DNA from: Actinomyces ruminis
GTDB taxonomy: Bacteria > Actinomycetota > Actinomycetes > Actinomycetales > Actinomycetaceae
Reading direction: 5' to 3'
Assembly: GCF_002154335.2 (NCBI RefSeq)
Contig: NZ_MTPX02000082.1
Span: forward strand, 1 to 64,000
DNA length: 64,000 bases
Part shown: piece by piece, positions 28,708 through 39,875 of the stretch
Layout of the letters: each line of letters starts with the position of its first letter
Numbering within the stretch: position 1 is the stretch's first letter
Position numbers and translations under genes: made by a program
Notes under the pieces: model-generated
What the model was told of the DNA's origin: nothing
The model's database searches: none
Seen by the model: only the letters and a program-made list of their open reading frames with translations

Positions 28708-29635
28708 ATGACCTACGCGAACAACATCACCGAGCTGGTCGGCTCCACTCCCCTGGTCCGCATCAACCGCATCACCGACGGCGCCCCGGCGACCGTCCTG
28801 GCCAAGGTCGAGGCCTTCGAGCCCGCCAGCAGCGTCAAGGACCGCATCGCCCTGGCCATCGTCCGAGCCGCCGAGGCCTCCGGCGACCTCAAGCCTGGCG
28901 GCACCATCATCGAAGCGACCTCCGGCAACACCGGGGTCGGCCTGGCCATGGTCGGCGCCGCGCTCGGCTACCGGGTGATCATCACCATGCCGGAGACCAT
29001 GTCCAAGGAGCGCCGCGCCATTATGCGCGCCTTTGGCGCCGAGCTGGTGCTCACCACCGAGGGCGGTGTCGCCGGCGCGGTCAAGCGCGCCGAGGAGATT
29101 CAGGCGGTCACCCCCAACTCGGTGCTCGCCTCCCAGTTCACCAACCCCGCCAACCCGCAGATCCACCGCGAGACCACGGCCCGGGAGATCTTGGACGCCA
29201 CCGACTCCCAGGTTGACGTCTTCGTGGCCGGCATCGGCACCGGCGGCACCCTGACCGGGGTGGGGCAGGTGCTGCGGGAGCGGATCCCCGGCGTGAAGAT
29301 CTTCGGCGTTGAGCCGCCGAGTCGCCGCTGTTGAGCGAGGGCAAGGCCGCGCCCCACAAGATTCAGGCATCGGCGCCAACGTGGTTCCCGAGGTGCTGGA
29401 CCAGTCCATCTGGGACGAGCTGTTGCACGTCGAGTCCGACACCGCGCTGACCTATGCCCGCCGCGCGGCCGCGGAGGAGGGCCTGCTGGTCGGCATTTCC
29501 TCCGGTGCGGCCCTGGCCGCCGCCTCGCAGATTGCGCAGCGGGAGGAGTTCGCGGGCAAGACCATCGTCACGCTCCTGCCGGACACCGGTGAGCGCTACC
29601 TGTCCACCCCGCTTTACGCCGAGTACCTAAACTGA
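28708..29635 (+). CDS. cysK: Cysteine synthase A (O-acetylserine sulfhydrylase), two frame breaks
   Basis: A PLP enzyme making cysteine from O-acetylserine and sulfide. The PLP lysine is in [12 protein letters not shown] (about 43), the phosphate-binding loops are [11 protein letters not shown] and [13 protein letters not shown], and the C-terminal [11 protein letters not shown] is intact. Missing G residues near 29316 ([19 protein letters not shown] restored) and near 29367 ([14 protein letters not shown] restored) break the frame. Repaired length is 309 codons. AAGGAA lies 7 nt before the ATG. First structural gene of the cys operon. Confidence 0.95.
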
Positions 29636-29710
29636 CGGCAGGCGCCCGTCCCACTCCCTGTCTGGCGGTTCCGTCAGTCTCGTCTGTACGGCTTTTGTCC
29701 TAGGAGCACC

Positions 29711-30286
29711 ATGCACAAGTCCAGCCGGTCGTTCATCGAGCTTGCCAAGGAGGACTTGGCGACCGCCCGGCGGCGTGACCCGGCGGCACGCACGAACCTC
29801 GAGGTGGCCCTGCTGTACCCGGGCGTGCACGCACTGTGGGCCTACCGTGCCACCCATCGCCTGTGGCAGGGCGGTCACTACTTCGCGGCGCGCGCACTGT
29901 CCCAGGCGGCCCGTGCCGCCACCGGTATCGAGATTCACCCCGCCGCCAAGATCGGTGAGCGCTTCTTCATCGACCACGGCATGGGGGTGGTGATCGGGGA
30001 GACCGCCGAGGTCGGCGACGACGTGCTGATGTTCCACGGCGTCACGCTCGGCGGGGTGTCCATGAACCCCGGCAAGCGGCACCCCACCATTGGCAACAAT
30101 GTTCAGATCGGGGCGGGCGCCAAGGTGCTGGGGCCGGTCACCGTGGAGGACGGCGCGAAGATCGGTGCCAATGCGGTGCTGGTCAAGAACCTGCCCGCCG
30201 ACCATGTGGGCGTGGGGGTGCCGGCGCGGGCCCGCGATCCGCGCACCGACCCCGAGTTGATGCTCGACCCGACCATCTACATCTGA
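29711..30286 (+). CDS. cysE: Serine O-acetyltransferase
   Basis: Makes O-acetylserine from serine and acetyl-CoA, the substrate of CysK. 191 residues: a short N-terminal helical part, then the left-handed parallel beta-helix of hexapeptide repeats with the active-site stretch [21 protein letters not shown] (His/Asp) and [26 protein letters not shown]. This is the short CysE type common in Gram-positives. It lies 75 bp after cysK on the same strand. Confidence 0.95.
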   Translation: MHKSSRSFIELAKEDLATARRRDPAARTNLEVALLYPGVHALWAYRATHRLWQGGHYFAARALSQAARAATGIEIHPAAKIGERFFIDHGMGVVIGETAEVGDDVLMFHGVTLGGVSMNPGKRHPTIGNNVQIGAGAKVLGPVTVEDGAKIGANAVLVKNLPADHVGVGVPARARDPRTDPELMLDPTIYI

Positions 30287-30369
30287 CCGCCCGACGACGG
30301 TCTCACCGTCCGCTTCGACGCGCCCCGCGGCCGGCCGGCTCATGCCCGCCCGGTTGCGGGGCGGCGTCG

Positions 30370-30954
30370 TCAGTGCTGGTAGACGATGCCGCGTTTGACG
30401 GCGTCGACCGCGGCATCGTCCAGGAAGTGGCGCACGATCTCCAGGCCGAGTTCGATGGCGGTGCCCATGCCGCGGCTGGTGAGCAGTTCGCCGTCGACGA
30501 CAACCGCCGCCTCGGAGGTGCGGGCCCCGTGCTCCGCCAGGACCTTCATGAAGCTCGGGTTGGAGGTGGCGTCGCGGCCCTGCAGCAGCCCCAGTTCGGC
30601 CAGGATCGACGGGGCGGCGCAGATGGCGGCCACGGGCAGGCCCGCACGCATGCGGGCGGTGACCTCGGCGGTGACGGTGGGGTCGGCCTTGAGGTTGGGG
30701 GTGCCGGGGATGCCGCCGGGCAGGAATACCAGGTCGTAGTCGGCCAGGTTCACCTCCGCCAGCAGCGCATCGCAGGTGAGCACCACTCGGTGGGAGGAGG
30801 TGACGGTGCGCGAGTCGCCGACGGCCACCAGGTCGGCGCGGATCCCGGCGCGGAACAGCACGTCGACCACCGCGAGCGCCTCCACCTCCTCCAGGCCCGC
30901 GGCGATCAGGACGGCGACCTTCTTGTCGGTGGTGAGCTTGCCGGGTGTGGGCAT
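30370..30954 (-). CDS. DJ-1/PfpI family protein (YajL-like)
   Basis: 194 residues of a flavodoxin-like fold. The nucleophile elbow is AAICAAPSILAELG (Cys at about 115), with the conserved upstream Glu in GLEEVEALAVVDVLFRAG and the loop FLPGGIPGTPNL. Members protect against oxidative damage and glycation or act as chaperones; the precise role here is not shown. It converges on cysE; a GC-rich inverted repeat in the 83-bp gap may terminate both. Confidence 0.9.
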   Translation of the reverse strand: MPTPGKLTTDKKVAVLIAAGLEEVEALAVVDVLFRAGIRADLVAVGDSRTVTSSHRVVLTCDALLAEVNLADYDLVFLPGGIPGTPNLKADPTVTAEVTARMRAGLPVAAICAAPSILAELGLLQGRDATSNPSFMKVLAEHGARTSEAAVVVDGELLTSRGMGTAIELGLEIVRHFLDDAAVDAVKRGIVYQH

Positions 30955-30994
30955 GGTTCCTCCTTGAGTGCGGTAGGCCGGCGGGCCAACGCCT

Positions 30995-32512
30995 TCAGCG
31001 TACGCGGACCAGTCGGGTCATGCCGCGGTCAATGATCGGGCGGGCGGAGGCCGGCACGTACACCGACAGACCCGTCTCACTAACGGGGAACTCGGCACTG
31101 CCGTCCCCGCCGATGGTGACCGCCCCATGCCCTCCGATCGCGCAGATCCATCGCTCCCCCGCGTGGCGGGCACCGGCGTACAGGCGCTTGCTGGCGGCCA
31201 CGCCCGTGGACAGGACGACGGCGAGCCCGGACCCGGGGTGGGCGTCGTCACCCTCGCGGGTGAAGCCGACCAGGTCGGCGGCGTTGAAGACGTCGTGCTG
31301 CGGGCCGAAGGCGAGACTGCGGCGCAGGCGCATGAGCAGGGGCAACTCGACGCAGGCGGACAGGTCGCCGGTTTCCGGCGTGCCGAACAGATCACCCCAG
31401 AACACGCAGGGGGTGCCGGCCTGGCGCAGCAGGATCAGTGCGTAGGCGGCCGGCTTGAAGCCGGGCTCGACGAACGACTGCAGGGACTGGCCGGGCTGAG
31501 TGTCGTGATTCTCCACGAAGGTGATGGCGTGGTCGGGGTCGGCCTCCACCAGGGTGTGCTCGAAAATCTTCGACAGGTCGAAGCGGTCCTTGAAGGAGGC
31601 GTGGTACAGCCGGTAGTGCAGCGGGGTGTCGAACATGCTCATGATCGGCTCCTCGCCCAGGTAGGCGCACAGCTCCGCAGCGTCGCGGGACCAGAACTCG
31701 CCCACGGCGGGCACCTCCCGGCCGGTGGCCTCGCGCAGGGCGGGCAGCCAGCGGCGGTAGAACTCGCGGCTCATGTGCTTCAGGGCATCCAGGCGCACGC
31801 CGTCGACGCCGGTGGTCTGCAGGTACCAGCGGCCCCAGCGGATCAGCTCGTCGGATACGCGCGGGTTGTTCAGGTCGACGTCGGCGCCCATGAGGTAGTC
31901 GAAGTTGCCGAGCTCATCGGTGACGTCCTCGTTCCACTCCTTGCCCTCGAACAGCCACACGCCGTTGCGCCGGGTGCGTTCATCCCAGTCGGTGCCCAGG
32001 AAGCAGGTGTGGTCCCAGGTGAAGTCCGAGTAGGTGCCGTCCCGGCCGGGAAAGGTGAAGCGGGTCCAGGCGGTGATGGTGGCCGGGTCGGCGATGGGCT
32101 TGCGACGGTCGGCGGCGTCGACCTCGGTGGCACACACCTCCTCGGCGCCATCGGCGCCCATCCGGTGGTTCAGGACGATGTCTGCAAGTACGGTCATGCC
32201 GGCGGCGCGCAGGGACGCAACGGCGGCGACGTACTCGTCCTTGGTGCCGTACTTGGTGGGGATGGTGCCCTTCTGGTCGAATTCGCCCAGATCGTAGGTG
32301 TCGTAGACGCCATAGCCGACGTCGTTGACGCCGGCCTGCCCCTTATAGGCGGGTGGCAGCCAGATGGCGGTGACGCCGGAGTCGGCGATCAGCGAGGCAT
32401 TGTCCGCAAGGTAGCGCCAGTGGCTGGAGTCGGCGGCAAGGTCCCAGGCGAATCCCTGCAGCAGGATCGGGTTCTCGCGCCCACCGAAGCCAAGGGTCGT
32501 GCTGTCGCTCAC
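30995..32512 (-). CDS. Alpha-amylase, GH13 (cytoplasmic type)
   Basis: Hydrolyses internal alpha-1,4 bonds in starch- or glycogen-derived chains. 505 residues with no signal peptide, so it probably acts in the cytoplasm. The GH13 conserved regions are visible: VLADIVLNHRMG (I), VDGVRLDALKHM (II, nucleophile Asp), PAVGEFW (III, acid/base Glu) and TFVENHDTQ (IV, stabilising Asp). The N-terminal ILLQGFAWDL is characteristic of the GH13_5 subfamily. Confidence 0.93.
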   Translation of the reverse strand: MSDSTTLGFGGRENPILLQGFAWDLAADSSHWRYLADNASLIADSGVTAIWLPPAYKGQAGVNDVGYGVYDTYDLGEFDQKGTIPTKYGTKDEYVAAVASLRAAGMTVLADIVLNHRMGADGAEEVCATEVDAADRRKPIADPATITAWTRFTFPGRDGTYSDFTWDHTCFLGTDWDERTRRNGVWLFEGKEWNEDVTDELGNFDYLMGADVDLNNPRVSDELIRWGRWYLQTTGVDGVRLDALKHMSREFYRRWLPALREATGREVPAVGEFWSRDAAELCAYLGEEPIMSMFDTPLHYRLYHASFKDRFDLSKIFEHTLVEADPDHAITFVENHDTQPGQSLQSFVEPGFKPAAYALILLRQAGTPCVFWGDLFGTPETGDLSACVELPLLMRLRRSLAFGPQHDVFNAADLVGFTREGDDAHPGSGLAVVLSTGVAASKRLYAGARHAGERWICAIGGHGAVTIGGDGSAEFPVSETGLSVYVPASARPIIDRGMTRLVRVR

Positions 32513-32569
32513 AGGGGCAGCCTACCGGAGGGGTGCCGCGGCCACCGCGGGCCGGGCCCGCGGTCGGCT

Positions 32570-35500
32570 TCACTCAGAGCGCAGCGCCTCCACCGGGTCC
32601 TCCCGGGCCGCCTTGCCAGACGGGACCAGGCCGGCCAGCACGGTCAGGCCCACGGAGATCAGCACCAGGATCACCCCGGCACGCACCGGCAGCCGGGCGA
32701 TGGACTCCACGCCGAAGCGCCCGTAGATGAAGGCGTTCAGGGGCAGGCTCACCAGCAGGGTGATGCCCACGCCCATGAGGCCGGCCATGAGTCCCTCGAT
32801 GACGGTCTCGGCGTTGAACACGTGGCGGATGTCCGAGCGGGAGGCACCCACCGCCCGCAGGATGCCGATCTCCTTGCGGCGCTCCAGCACCGAGATGTAA
32901 GTGATGATGGCGATCATGATGGAGGAGACCACCAGGGAGATGGCCACAAAGGCGATCAGCATCCAGGAGATGATGTTGACGATCCGGGTCACCGAACTCA
33001 TCAGGACCCCGACCACGTCGGTGTAGGTGATGACCTTGTCGTCATCTCCGGCGGCCACCTGCTGGGCGTTGTAGTCCTCCAGGATCTGCTTGACCGAATC
33101 CTTGGCCTCGAAGTCCTTGGGGTAGATGTCGATCTCGCTGGGGTTGTCCAGGTCCGCCCAGCCCAGCGCGGTCAGGTTGGACTCGTAGGTGGCGGGCTCG
33201 GTGGTCACCAGGGTGGCCAGCAGCTGGCTGAGTTCCTCCGGGGTCATGTCCAGTTGGAAGGCCTGCGCGAAGGCGTCCGGGTCCACGCTGACGGCGTCGG
33301 CCAGGTTGGTGACCAACTGCGTGGTGGCGGCCTCGATCTGAGCAGTGATCTGGGTCTGGATGGCGGTCATCATCTGGCTCATGGCGGTGGCCATGGCCTG
33401 CTGCACGGCGCTGGACAGGGCGTCGGTGATGGAGCTGGTGACGGCGCCGGCAACCTGGGACCCGATCTCGGCCACCAGCTGGTCGCGCACGGCGTCGGAG
33501 ATGTCGGCGACGGCAGGGTCGGCGCCCAGCGCAGCGGTCAGGTTCTCGGTGAGTTTGGTCGAGTCGATGACCTCGTCGGAGCCGAGGGTCTGCGCGATGG
33601 TGCGCTGCACATCCTCCTGGGAGAGGTAGTCGGTCACGAGCGTGCCCAGGTCCGGGTCGGCTGCGGGATCGTCGGGGTCCTCCCCGGACACGTGTTCGGC
33701 GTAGTAGTCGGTGAAGTCGGCGATCAGCCGTTCATCATGGTGGCGACCTGTTCGTCGGCGCCCTCCTTGATGACGCCGTCGGACAGGGCCTGCGTGATCA
33801 GGGTTACGTAGTCGACGTCGGCGAGCTGCGGGAACTGCTCCTCCAGGTCGGTCAGGCTGAGCGAGGACAGATCCAGGTTCGACAGGTCAATGTCGGGCTG
33901 GGCATTGGCCAGCCCAGACAGGTCCAGGGCGGAGAAGTCCATCTGGGTGGTGTCCAGGCCGGACAGGTCGATGCCCGACAGGTCCATGCCGGAGATGTCC
34001 AGGGCGCTGGGGTCGATCTGGAAGGCGGCCCGCAGCTGGGACTCGTCGATGTTGAACAGGTTGGCGAAGTCGAACTCGGTGTCGCCGGTTGCGTCGGCCT
34101 CCTCCGCGAAGGTCTTGCCGGTGAACACGTCCACCTCCGGGTCCGCCAGCTGGGCCTTGACGATCTCGGAGTCCGCGGCCTGTTCCACCAGGTGCTCGGT
34201 CAGCGCGGGGGTGTAGTAGACCCCGGGAGTGAGAGAGGCCTGGGCGCCTTCCGCACGCACGATGCCGACCACGGTCATGGTTTCGCCGTTGGCCACCAGA
34301 TCGGACATGAAGGCGGCATCGGTGGACTTGTCGGTCCAGACGCCGTAGTCAGCGTCGTAGGCGTAGCGCTCGTAGGCGGGGACGAGGCTCAGGGTGCGCC
34401 CGATCAGGTCGTTGTAGGCGTAGGTGCGCTCTGCATCGGAGTCGGCCGAGTCGACGGCAGCGGTGGAAGTCGGGCTGGCAGTGGCGGTCGCGGAGCCCGC
34501 CGTCGCCGCTGTTGTCGCGTTCGCGGAAGCTGCGGCCACGCCGTCGGTGGCTGAGCCCGTGGTCATCGCGCCGCCGGTCGTAGTGGTGCTGTACATGCTG
34601 CCCGTCATTCCCGACACATAGGTCTGCACCAACTGCTCCAGCTCATTGTGCTCGCGTAGGCCGAGTGCGTACTCGGTCAGGTCACTCATGCGGCCGTCCT
34701 CGGGAAGGACGATGACCAGCTCGTTGTATGCGGTAGGCCAGCGGCCGGCGGCGAGGTCGTATTGATCGGCATACAGGTCCGTGTCGGTGGCCAGCTGCTG
34801 AAAGGCGGTCATTTGCATGGTGGTCGTCATGGCGCCGAAGCTGGCGAAGGCCGTGTCTGGGTTGACCTGGGTGGGCATCTGTCCGGTGGAGTCGGCGTCG
34901 ACCGGTAGGTACAGCTGCGGGGTGACGTCGTAGAGGTACTCGATGGCGTTGGTGTAGGCGTCAATGTTGCCGCCGTCGGCGTCCAAATAGGATTTGAGGG
35001 AGGCCAGGTCGTTGGTGTTGGCGGAGCGAGCATGTTGCTCAGGGTGCGCCGCTCCCCCACGACGCCGTCGGGCAGGTCGTCCTGTGTGGTGGTCTCGGTG
35101 GCCTGGGCGATCAGGGAGGTGTAGTCCATGCCCAGCCGCTCGATCTGGAGTGGGTAGGAGGAGAGCGTCTCCTCCTCGGTGCGTGCGATGTAGGCGTTGA
35201 CCCCGTTGGCCAGCGCCAGGATCAGGGCAATGCCGATGATGCCGATGGACCCCGCGAAGGAGGTCATCAGGGTGCGGCCCTTCTTGGTCATCAGATTGCT
35301 GAAGGACAGCGACAGCGCGGTGAGCGGCCCCATGCGGGTGCGGCGCGGCGAGCGGGCCTCGCGGGCGTCGTCGGCCGCAGGCTGGTAGGGCGCGGTGTCG
35401 GAGGTGATGCGCCCGTCGGCGAGCTCGACGATGCGGGTGGCGTAGTCGTGGGCTAGCTCGGGGTTGTGGGTGACCATGATGACCAGCCGGTCGGAGGCGA

Positions 35501-36058
35501 CCTCGCGCAGCAGGTCCATCACCTGGATGGAGGTGGTTGAGTCCAGGGCGCCGGTGGGTTCGTCGGCCAGCAGGATCTCCGGGTCATTGATCAGGCGCGG
35601 GCGATGGCGACACGCTGCATCTGGCCGCCGGACAGCTGGTTCGGCCGCTTGTGCACGTGCTCGGACAGCCCCACCTGGTCGAGGGCCTCCAGGGCACGGC
35701 GGCGCCGCTCTCCGCGGGAGACGCCGGTCAGAGTCAGGGCGAGTTCTACGTTGGCCAGCACGCTCTGGTGCGGGATCAGGTTGTAGGACTGGAAGACGAA
35801 GCCGATGCGGTTGTTGCGGTAGGCGTCCCAGTCGCGGCTGCGGTAGTCCTTGGTGGAGATGCCGTCGATGACCAGATCACCGGAGTCGAAGTGGTCCAGG
35901 CCGCCGATGATGTTGAGCATGGTGGTCTTGCCGCTGCCGGATTGGCCGAGCACGGCGACGAACTCGTTGTCCCGGAAGGACACGGTCACGCCATCGAGGG
36001 CGGTCTGGTCGAGGGAGGCGGTGCGGTAGGACTTGGTTATCTCGTGCAGCTCAAGCAT
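32570..36058 (-). CDS. Fused ABC transporter ATPase-permease (MacB/FtsX type), three frame breaks
   Basis: One polypeptide of about 1,163 codons. The ATPase comes first: Walker A VLGQSGSGKTTMLN, signature LSGGQMQRVAIARAL, Walker B EILLADEPTGALDS, H-loop VTHNP. A first transmembrane helix follows (TSFAGSIGIIGIALILALANGVNA), then an extracytoplasmic domain of about 600 residues unusually rich in short DLSGLD/LSNLD-like repeats (near 33860-34010), then three FtsX helices (WMLIAFVAISLVVSSIMIAIITY). Missing bases near 35595, 35030 and 33727 split it. MacB-type proteins transmit force rather than transport through a channel. Neighbours give no clue to its substrate. Confidence 0.85.
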
Positions 36059-36174
36059 GGGCTCTCCGGAGCGGGGGTCGAGTCCCAGACCCTATGACGT
36101 TTTCCTGAAAGAACCAACAAAGCTGCGCCGCCCGCATCCAGTCATGGGGCGCGTCGGCCGAACATTGTCGCAAA

Positions 36175-36276
36175 CGGTCACAAACGCCAGATCCGACGCC
36201 CCACCCCGGCTCCAAAACCGCATGATTCCAACGATCCGCAAACAGCCATCCGGACCCGGAAGCGCGTTTGTGACCG
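36175..36276. repeat. Inverted repeat with conserved loop sequence
   Basis: CGGTCACAAACGC (36175-36187) pairs perfectly with GCGTTTGTGACCG (36264-36276). The loop holds AAACCGCATGATTCCAACG (36215-36233), a 19-mer that recurs at 49202-49220 inside the TIR element. It fills most of the 292-bp gap upstream of the ABC gene. Confidence 0.75.
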
Positions 36277-36350
36277 ATTCAGACAATCAGCCGCTCCGCA
36301 GGGCGGCCAGGACCGCGCCGGCGCGCCCGCACCGGACGACGATCTCTGCC

Positions 36351-37177
36351 TCAGTCCTCCAGGACACCGGTCCAGGCCAGGAAGTCCACGGTGCGCTCCA
36401 CCGCCGTCTCGAAGTCCGCATCCGCGAAGCCGTGGCCGGCGCCCGGGATGCGCTCCAGGCGGGCGTCGGGGAGGGTGCGTGCGGCCGCCTGGGAGACGGC
36501 CAGCGGCACGTCGGCGTCTGCGTCACCGTGTACCAGCAGCACCGGGGCGTGGTAGCGGCGCATGTCCGCCTCGACGTCCCGGCCCCACAGCTCACGAGCG
36601 AAGTCCCGTCCAAGCACGATGTCGCGGCCGTCGACGTGGGAGGTGAAGGTCTCCGGCACCGCGCCGAGGCGTCCGAAGCGACGCCGCACGGCGGCCGGAG
36701 CGGCGAGCGCCGGATACCACAGCGCCAGCGCCGCGATCTGCGCCGGGCGGGCAGCGGCCGCCTCCATGGCGACGAGCCCGCCCTGGCTGCGGCCGAACAG
36801 GGCAATGCGGGAGGTGTCCACGAAGGGCCAAGCCCGGGCCGCCTCCAGCACCGCCTCCAGGTCGGCCACCTCGGTGCCGACGGTCATGGCGGTGGTTGGA
36901 CCGGCCGTGGGTGCCCCTCCCCCGCGGAAATGCGGGGCAATGGCGACGGCGCCCGCGGCGGCCAGGCGCTGCGCCACCGGGGCGACCCGCAGCCCGGACT
37001 CCCCCAGCCCGTGACAGCACACCACCAGCGGGGCACGCGCCCGTCCGGCTGCGGCGGCGCGAGGCACATAGGCCAGGGCGTGGACGAGCCGCCCGGGTCG
37101 ACGTGCGTGGCGGGGACCGGTGCGGTCAACTCACGGGCCAGGTAGTCGTACCCGCTGGCGCCGGTGGCCGCAGTCAT
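36351..37177 (-). CDS. Alpha/beta hydrolase (dienelactone hydrolase-like), one frame break
   Basis: 275 codons after repair. The nucleophile elbow is FGRSQGGLVAME, the oxyanion region LVVCCHGLGESGLRV, the acid is likely in VLLVHGDADADVP and the histidine in IPGAGHGFADADFE. The frame breaks near 37092, where one missing G restores DPGGLVHALAYVPRAAAAG. It is a paralogue of the lipoprotein hydrolase at 47091-48040, sharing the TEVADLEAVLEAARAWPFVD block. The substrate is unknown. It lies 59 bp from ogt on the same strand. Confidence 0.82.
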
Positions 37178-37235
37178 GGGCGCCCGTCGCGAGCCTCGAG
37201 GCGCGCGGAGTCACCCACAGTAACAGCGCAGACGC

Positions 37236-37772
37236 TCATGCGACCGTCACTCCTTCCAGCCGCAGCAGGGCGGCCTTGCGCTCGGGCCCGCCCGCGTAGC
37301 CGGTCAGCGCCCCGTTCGCCCCGAGCACTCGATGGCAGGGCACGAGCACGCTGATGGGGTTGCGGCCCACGGCGGAGCCGACGGCGCGGGCGGAGGTGGG
37401 GCGGCCGGTCTCGGCGGCGAGGTCGGCGGCGATGCGCCCGTAGGTGGTGGTGCGTCCGCGCGGGATGGTGCGCAGCTGCGCCCACACGCGCTGCTGGAAT
37501 TCGGTGCCGGCCGGCGCCAGGGCGGGGGTCGGCCCGGGGTCCGCGGCGGCGAAGTAGCGCTCCAGCCAGGTGCGGGCCTGCGCCAGCGCCGCGGGCTCGG
37601 CCGGGTCGCCCGCGGCCACGGTCAGCGCATCGTCGGCCAGCCCGGCGCGGTCGTGGTTCTGCCTGTCGAACCAGGCGCCGACGACGGCGCCGCCCTCGGG
37701 CAGTCCCTCCCCCGTGGCAGCGGCCAGCGTCATGGGGCCGAGCGGCGAGTTGAAAGCGCTGAGGTACTTCAT
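37236..37772 (-). CDS. ogt: Methylated-DNA--protein-cysteine methyltransferase
   Basis: Repairs O6-alkylguanine by irreversible transfer to its own cysteine. 178 residues. The active site is [21 protein letters not shown], preceded by the helix-turn-helix region [19 protein letters not shown] and [11 protein letters not shown] (Asn hinge/Arg finger area). The N-terminal domain is short ([18 protein letters not shown]). The ATG at 37772 is set by the conserved N-terminus. Confidence 0.95.
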   Translation of the reverse strand: MKYLSAFNSPLGPMTLAAATGEGLPEGGAVVGAWFDRQNHDRAGLADDALTVAAGDPAEPAALAQARTWLERYFAAADPGPTPALAPAGTEFQQRVWAQLRTIPRGRTTTYGRIAADLAAETGRPTSARAVGSAVGRNPISVLVPCHRVLGANGALTGYAGGPERKAALLRLEGVTVA

Positions 37773-37804
37773 GGCTCGCAACACAGTCAATGACTGTACT
37801 CGCA

Positions 37805-39875
37805 TCACTGAGCTCGACGGCGGCAACCGGAAGCAGACGGCCGAGGAATGCGCCATGCGCCGTCACTCGCGGGGGTGATCGGCTGCCATCCTTGCTCCCA
37901 GTTCTTCGGATCGGGCATGCCCCGGTAGTACAGGATGTTGCACTCGTCGGTCGGTTCGCCGTTGTGAGCGGCGATGAGGAGGATCGTGTCCTGATACGGA
38001 GGGGCGACGTCCCCTGTGTCCCTGGGATCGATTACGCGGATGCTATCCATCTGCGCCACGAGGCGGTGCCGGAGCCCGGCGTATTCCGGGTCCTCAATCA
38101 GTGCAGCACTGACGACGAGGGCGACGACCCCGTAGTCGGGGATGTGCTCGCACGCCCAGGTCAGTATGCGCGTATCCATGTTGGCCGGTATTGGAGCTCC
38201 GGCGGCGTCGTATGCGGCTGCGAGCCTGGCGTCCAGACCGGCGTACCGAGACTCCGGCACCTCGGCGGCTGCTTGCCCGCGGGGCGGGTTGCAGACGATC
38301 ACGTGGGGCGGGTAGTGGCAGATGGCGGCCTTGTCGAACTCGTCCTGCTCGAACCACGTGGGCTGAAGAGGTAGGTGGCCGAGTACAGGCGCTTTGGCGC
38401 CGGACCCAGTGCAGGCAGGTCCAGAAGCAGCGGATCCGCGAGGACCCGCAGTGGCAGCTGGAGACGGGGACCGTCTATGGAGTCCCAGCCGAGTGGATGG
38501 TCGGCCGGCCCTGCGCCTCCCATGCGGTATCGATCCGCGCGTTGGCGAGGAACCTGGACATGACACCGGAACTGATCGTGTAGGCGCCGCCGCGAGACCA
38601 CACGGTCTTCGCCGTCTGCTGACTGACGGCTCCGGGAATCAAGAAGCGCGAGATGAGTTCACCCGCCCCGGCCATTGGGTCGAGGACGTGGGCGTGCTCA
38701 GGGTTGCGCAGGCCGAAGGGGCGCAGATAGCGCAGGGCCATCTCATCGGCGGCCCATATGAGAGCGTCTGCGAGCGCGTCAGGCAGCGGGGCGTTGATCC
38801 TGCTCATGGCCTCGGGAAAGACGGGGGTGAGGAAGTTCTCGACGAGCTCGTCCAGGAGGGCCATCACAAAGTGGAGGTCGGGATTGATCCAGCTTCGGCG
38901 TTGGACCAGGGAGCGCAGGTCATCCAGCGGAGCGAGCAGCTCGAGAATCCGCTCGTTGGGCATTGGTGCCTGGATGAGCTCGAGCAGCGAGCGCATGCTC
39001 TCGGCGTCCCGAGGTCCCCTGGTGCGGTATTCCGCCGCGGTAAGGCCGGAGGGCTCACGCAGGAGATTGCCGGTGAGGACGGCATGGACGGTGAGTTCCT
39101 CGGCCACTCGCCGCTCCCCCACGATACCGGCGTCGCGCTCAAGCGCGGTAAGGAGAGCACGGATCCACGGATCACTCCGGCGCAGGCACAGCTGGCCCTC
39201 GAAGAAGGCATCCAGGTCTGTACGAACCGTGCGTCCTACGCCTGCCCAGCGCTCCCAGTCCACGGGGCCGACGACGTCATCGGCTACCTGCACCAGCGCC
39301 CGGTCGCGCTCGGGGCCGGCCGCCGTGCCGGCGTGAAGGATCGTCGCCTTCTCGGGCAGGGTGTAGCCCTGCCCACCACGTCCAGCCGCGAGGTTGCCCG
39401 AGTCACGCACCGGATGCCTGGACAGCACCTGCCGCACTCGGGTGAGCAGCGACGCCGTCGGCGCCTGGGGATCAGCCGCACCGGGCGCCTGTTGCCCAGC
39501 GATGACGGGTACGACAACGTTGAGGCGGCTTGCGCGCACGGGAACGCACAGGGCGTTGACGAGCACGGTGGTCAACTCCGCCTCGTTCAGCTCCGGCGGC
39601 ACCACGAGCGTGGCTCCGCGCAGGTCGCCCCGGGCTGCTGCGTCACGTGCCTGCGTGAGCGGAGAACGATCGGAGACGATCGCTACCGCCACGCTCGCCT
39701 CGTTGATCACCACCGGTTCGGCGGCGGGGTCCAGGAGCTGCGACGGAACCAGGCTGCACGCGGAGCCGAGCAGACCCATCCGTCCCGAAAGCCGCGCCTT
39801 CTCGCGAGCACGCCGCACTCGACCCTGATCTGGGTCCATCGCTGATCTGGGCGTGAAGCCCTCCATACCGGTCAT
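37805..39875 (-). CDS. Putative N6-adenine DNA methyltransferase, two frame breaks
   Basis: About 690 codons after repair. The SAM-binding motif I is [17 protein letters not shown] (about residues 392-408), and motif IV is [10 protein letters not shown], the NPP(Y/F/W) motif of amino-methyltransferases with Arg in the aromatic position. Target recognition must lie in the unrecognised N-terminal 370 residues or the C-terminal tail. Missing bases near 38507 and 38365 break the frame. Repaired, [21 protein letters not shown] and [10 protein letters not shown] join to [18 protein letters not shown]. It diverges from a GIY-YIG gene. The NPPR variant and the long N-terminus mean the activity is not certain. 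Confidence 0.7.

Noticed and set aside
29300..29380. Programmed ribosomal frameshifting in cysK
   Set aside because: Two separate breaks within 60 bp, and the same lesion type in 23 other genes without slippery-site features, point to sequence error.
31127..33811. An 894-codon plus-strand open frame
   Set aside because: It lies opposite the alpha-amylase and the ABC gene, both with clear family motifs. The frame is an antisense by-product of high GC content, with low-complexity Gly/Val/Gln composition.
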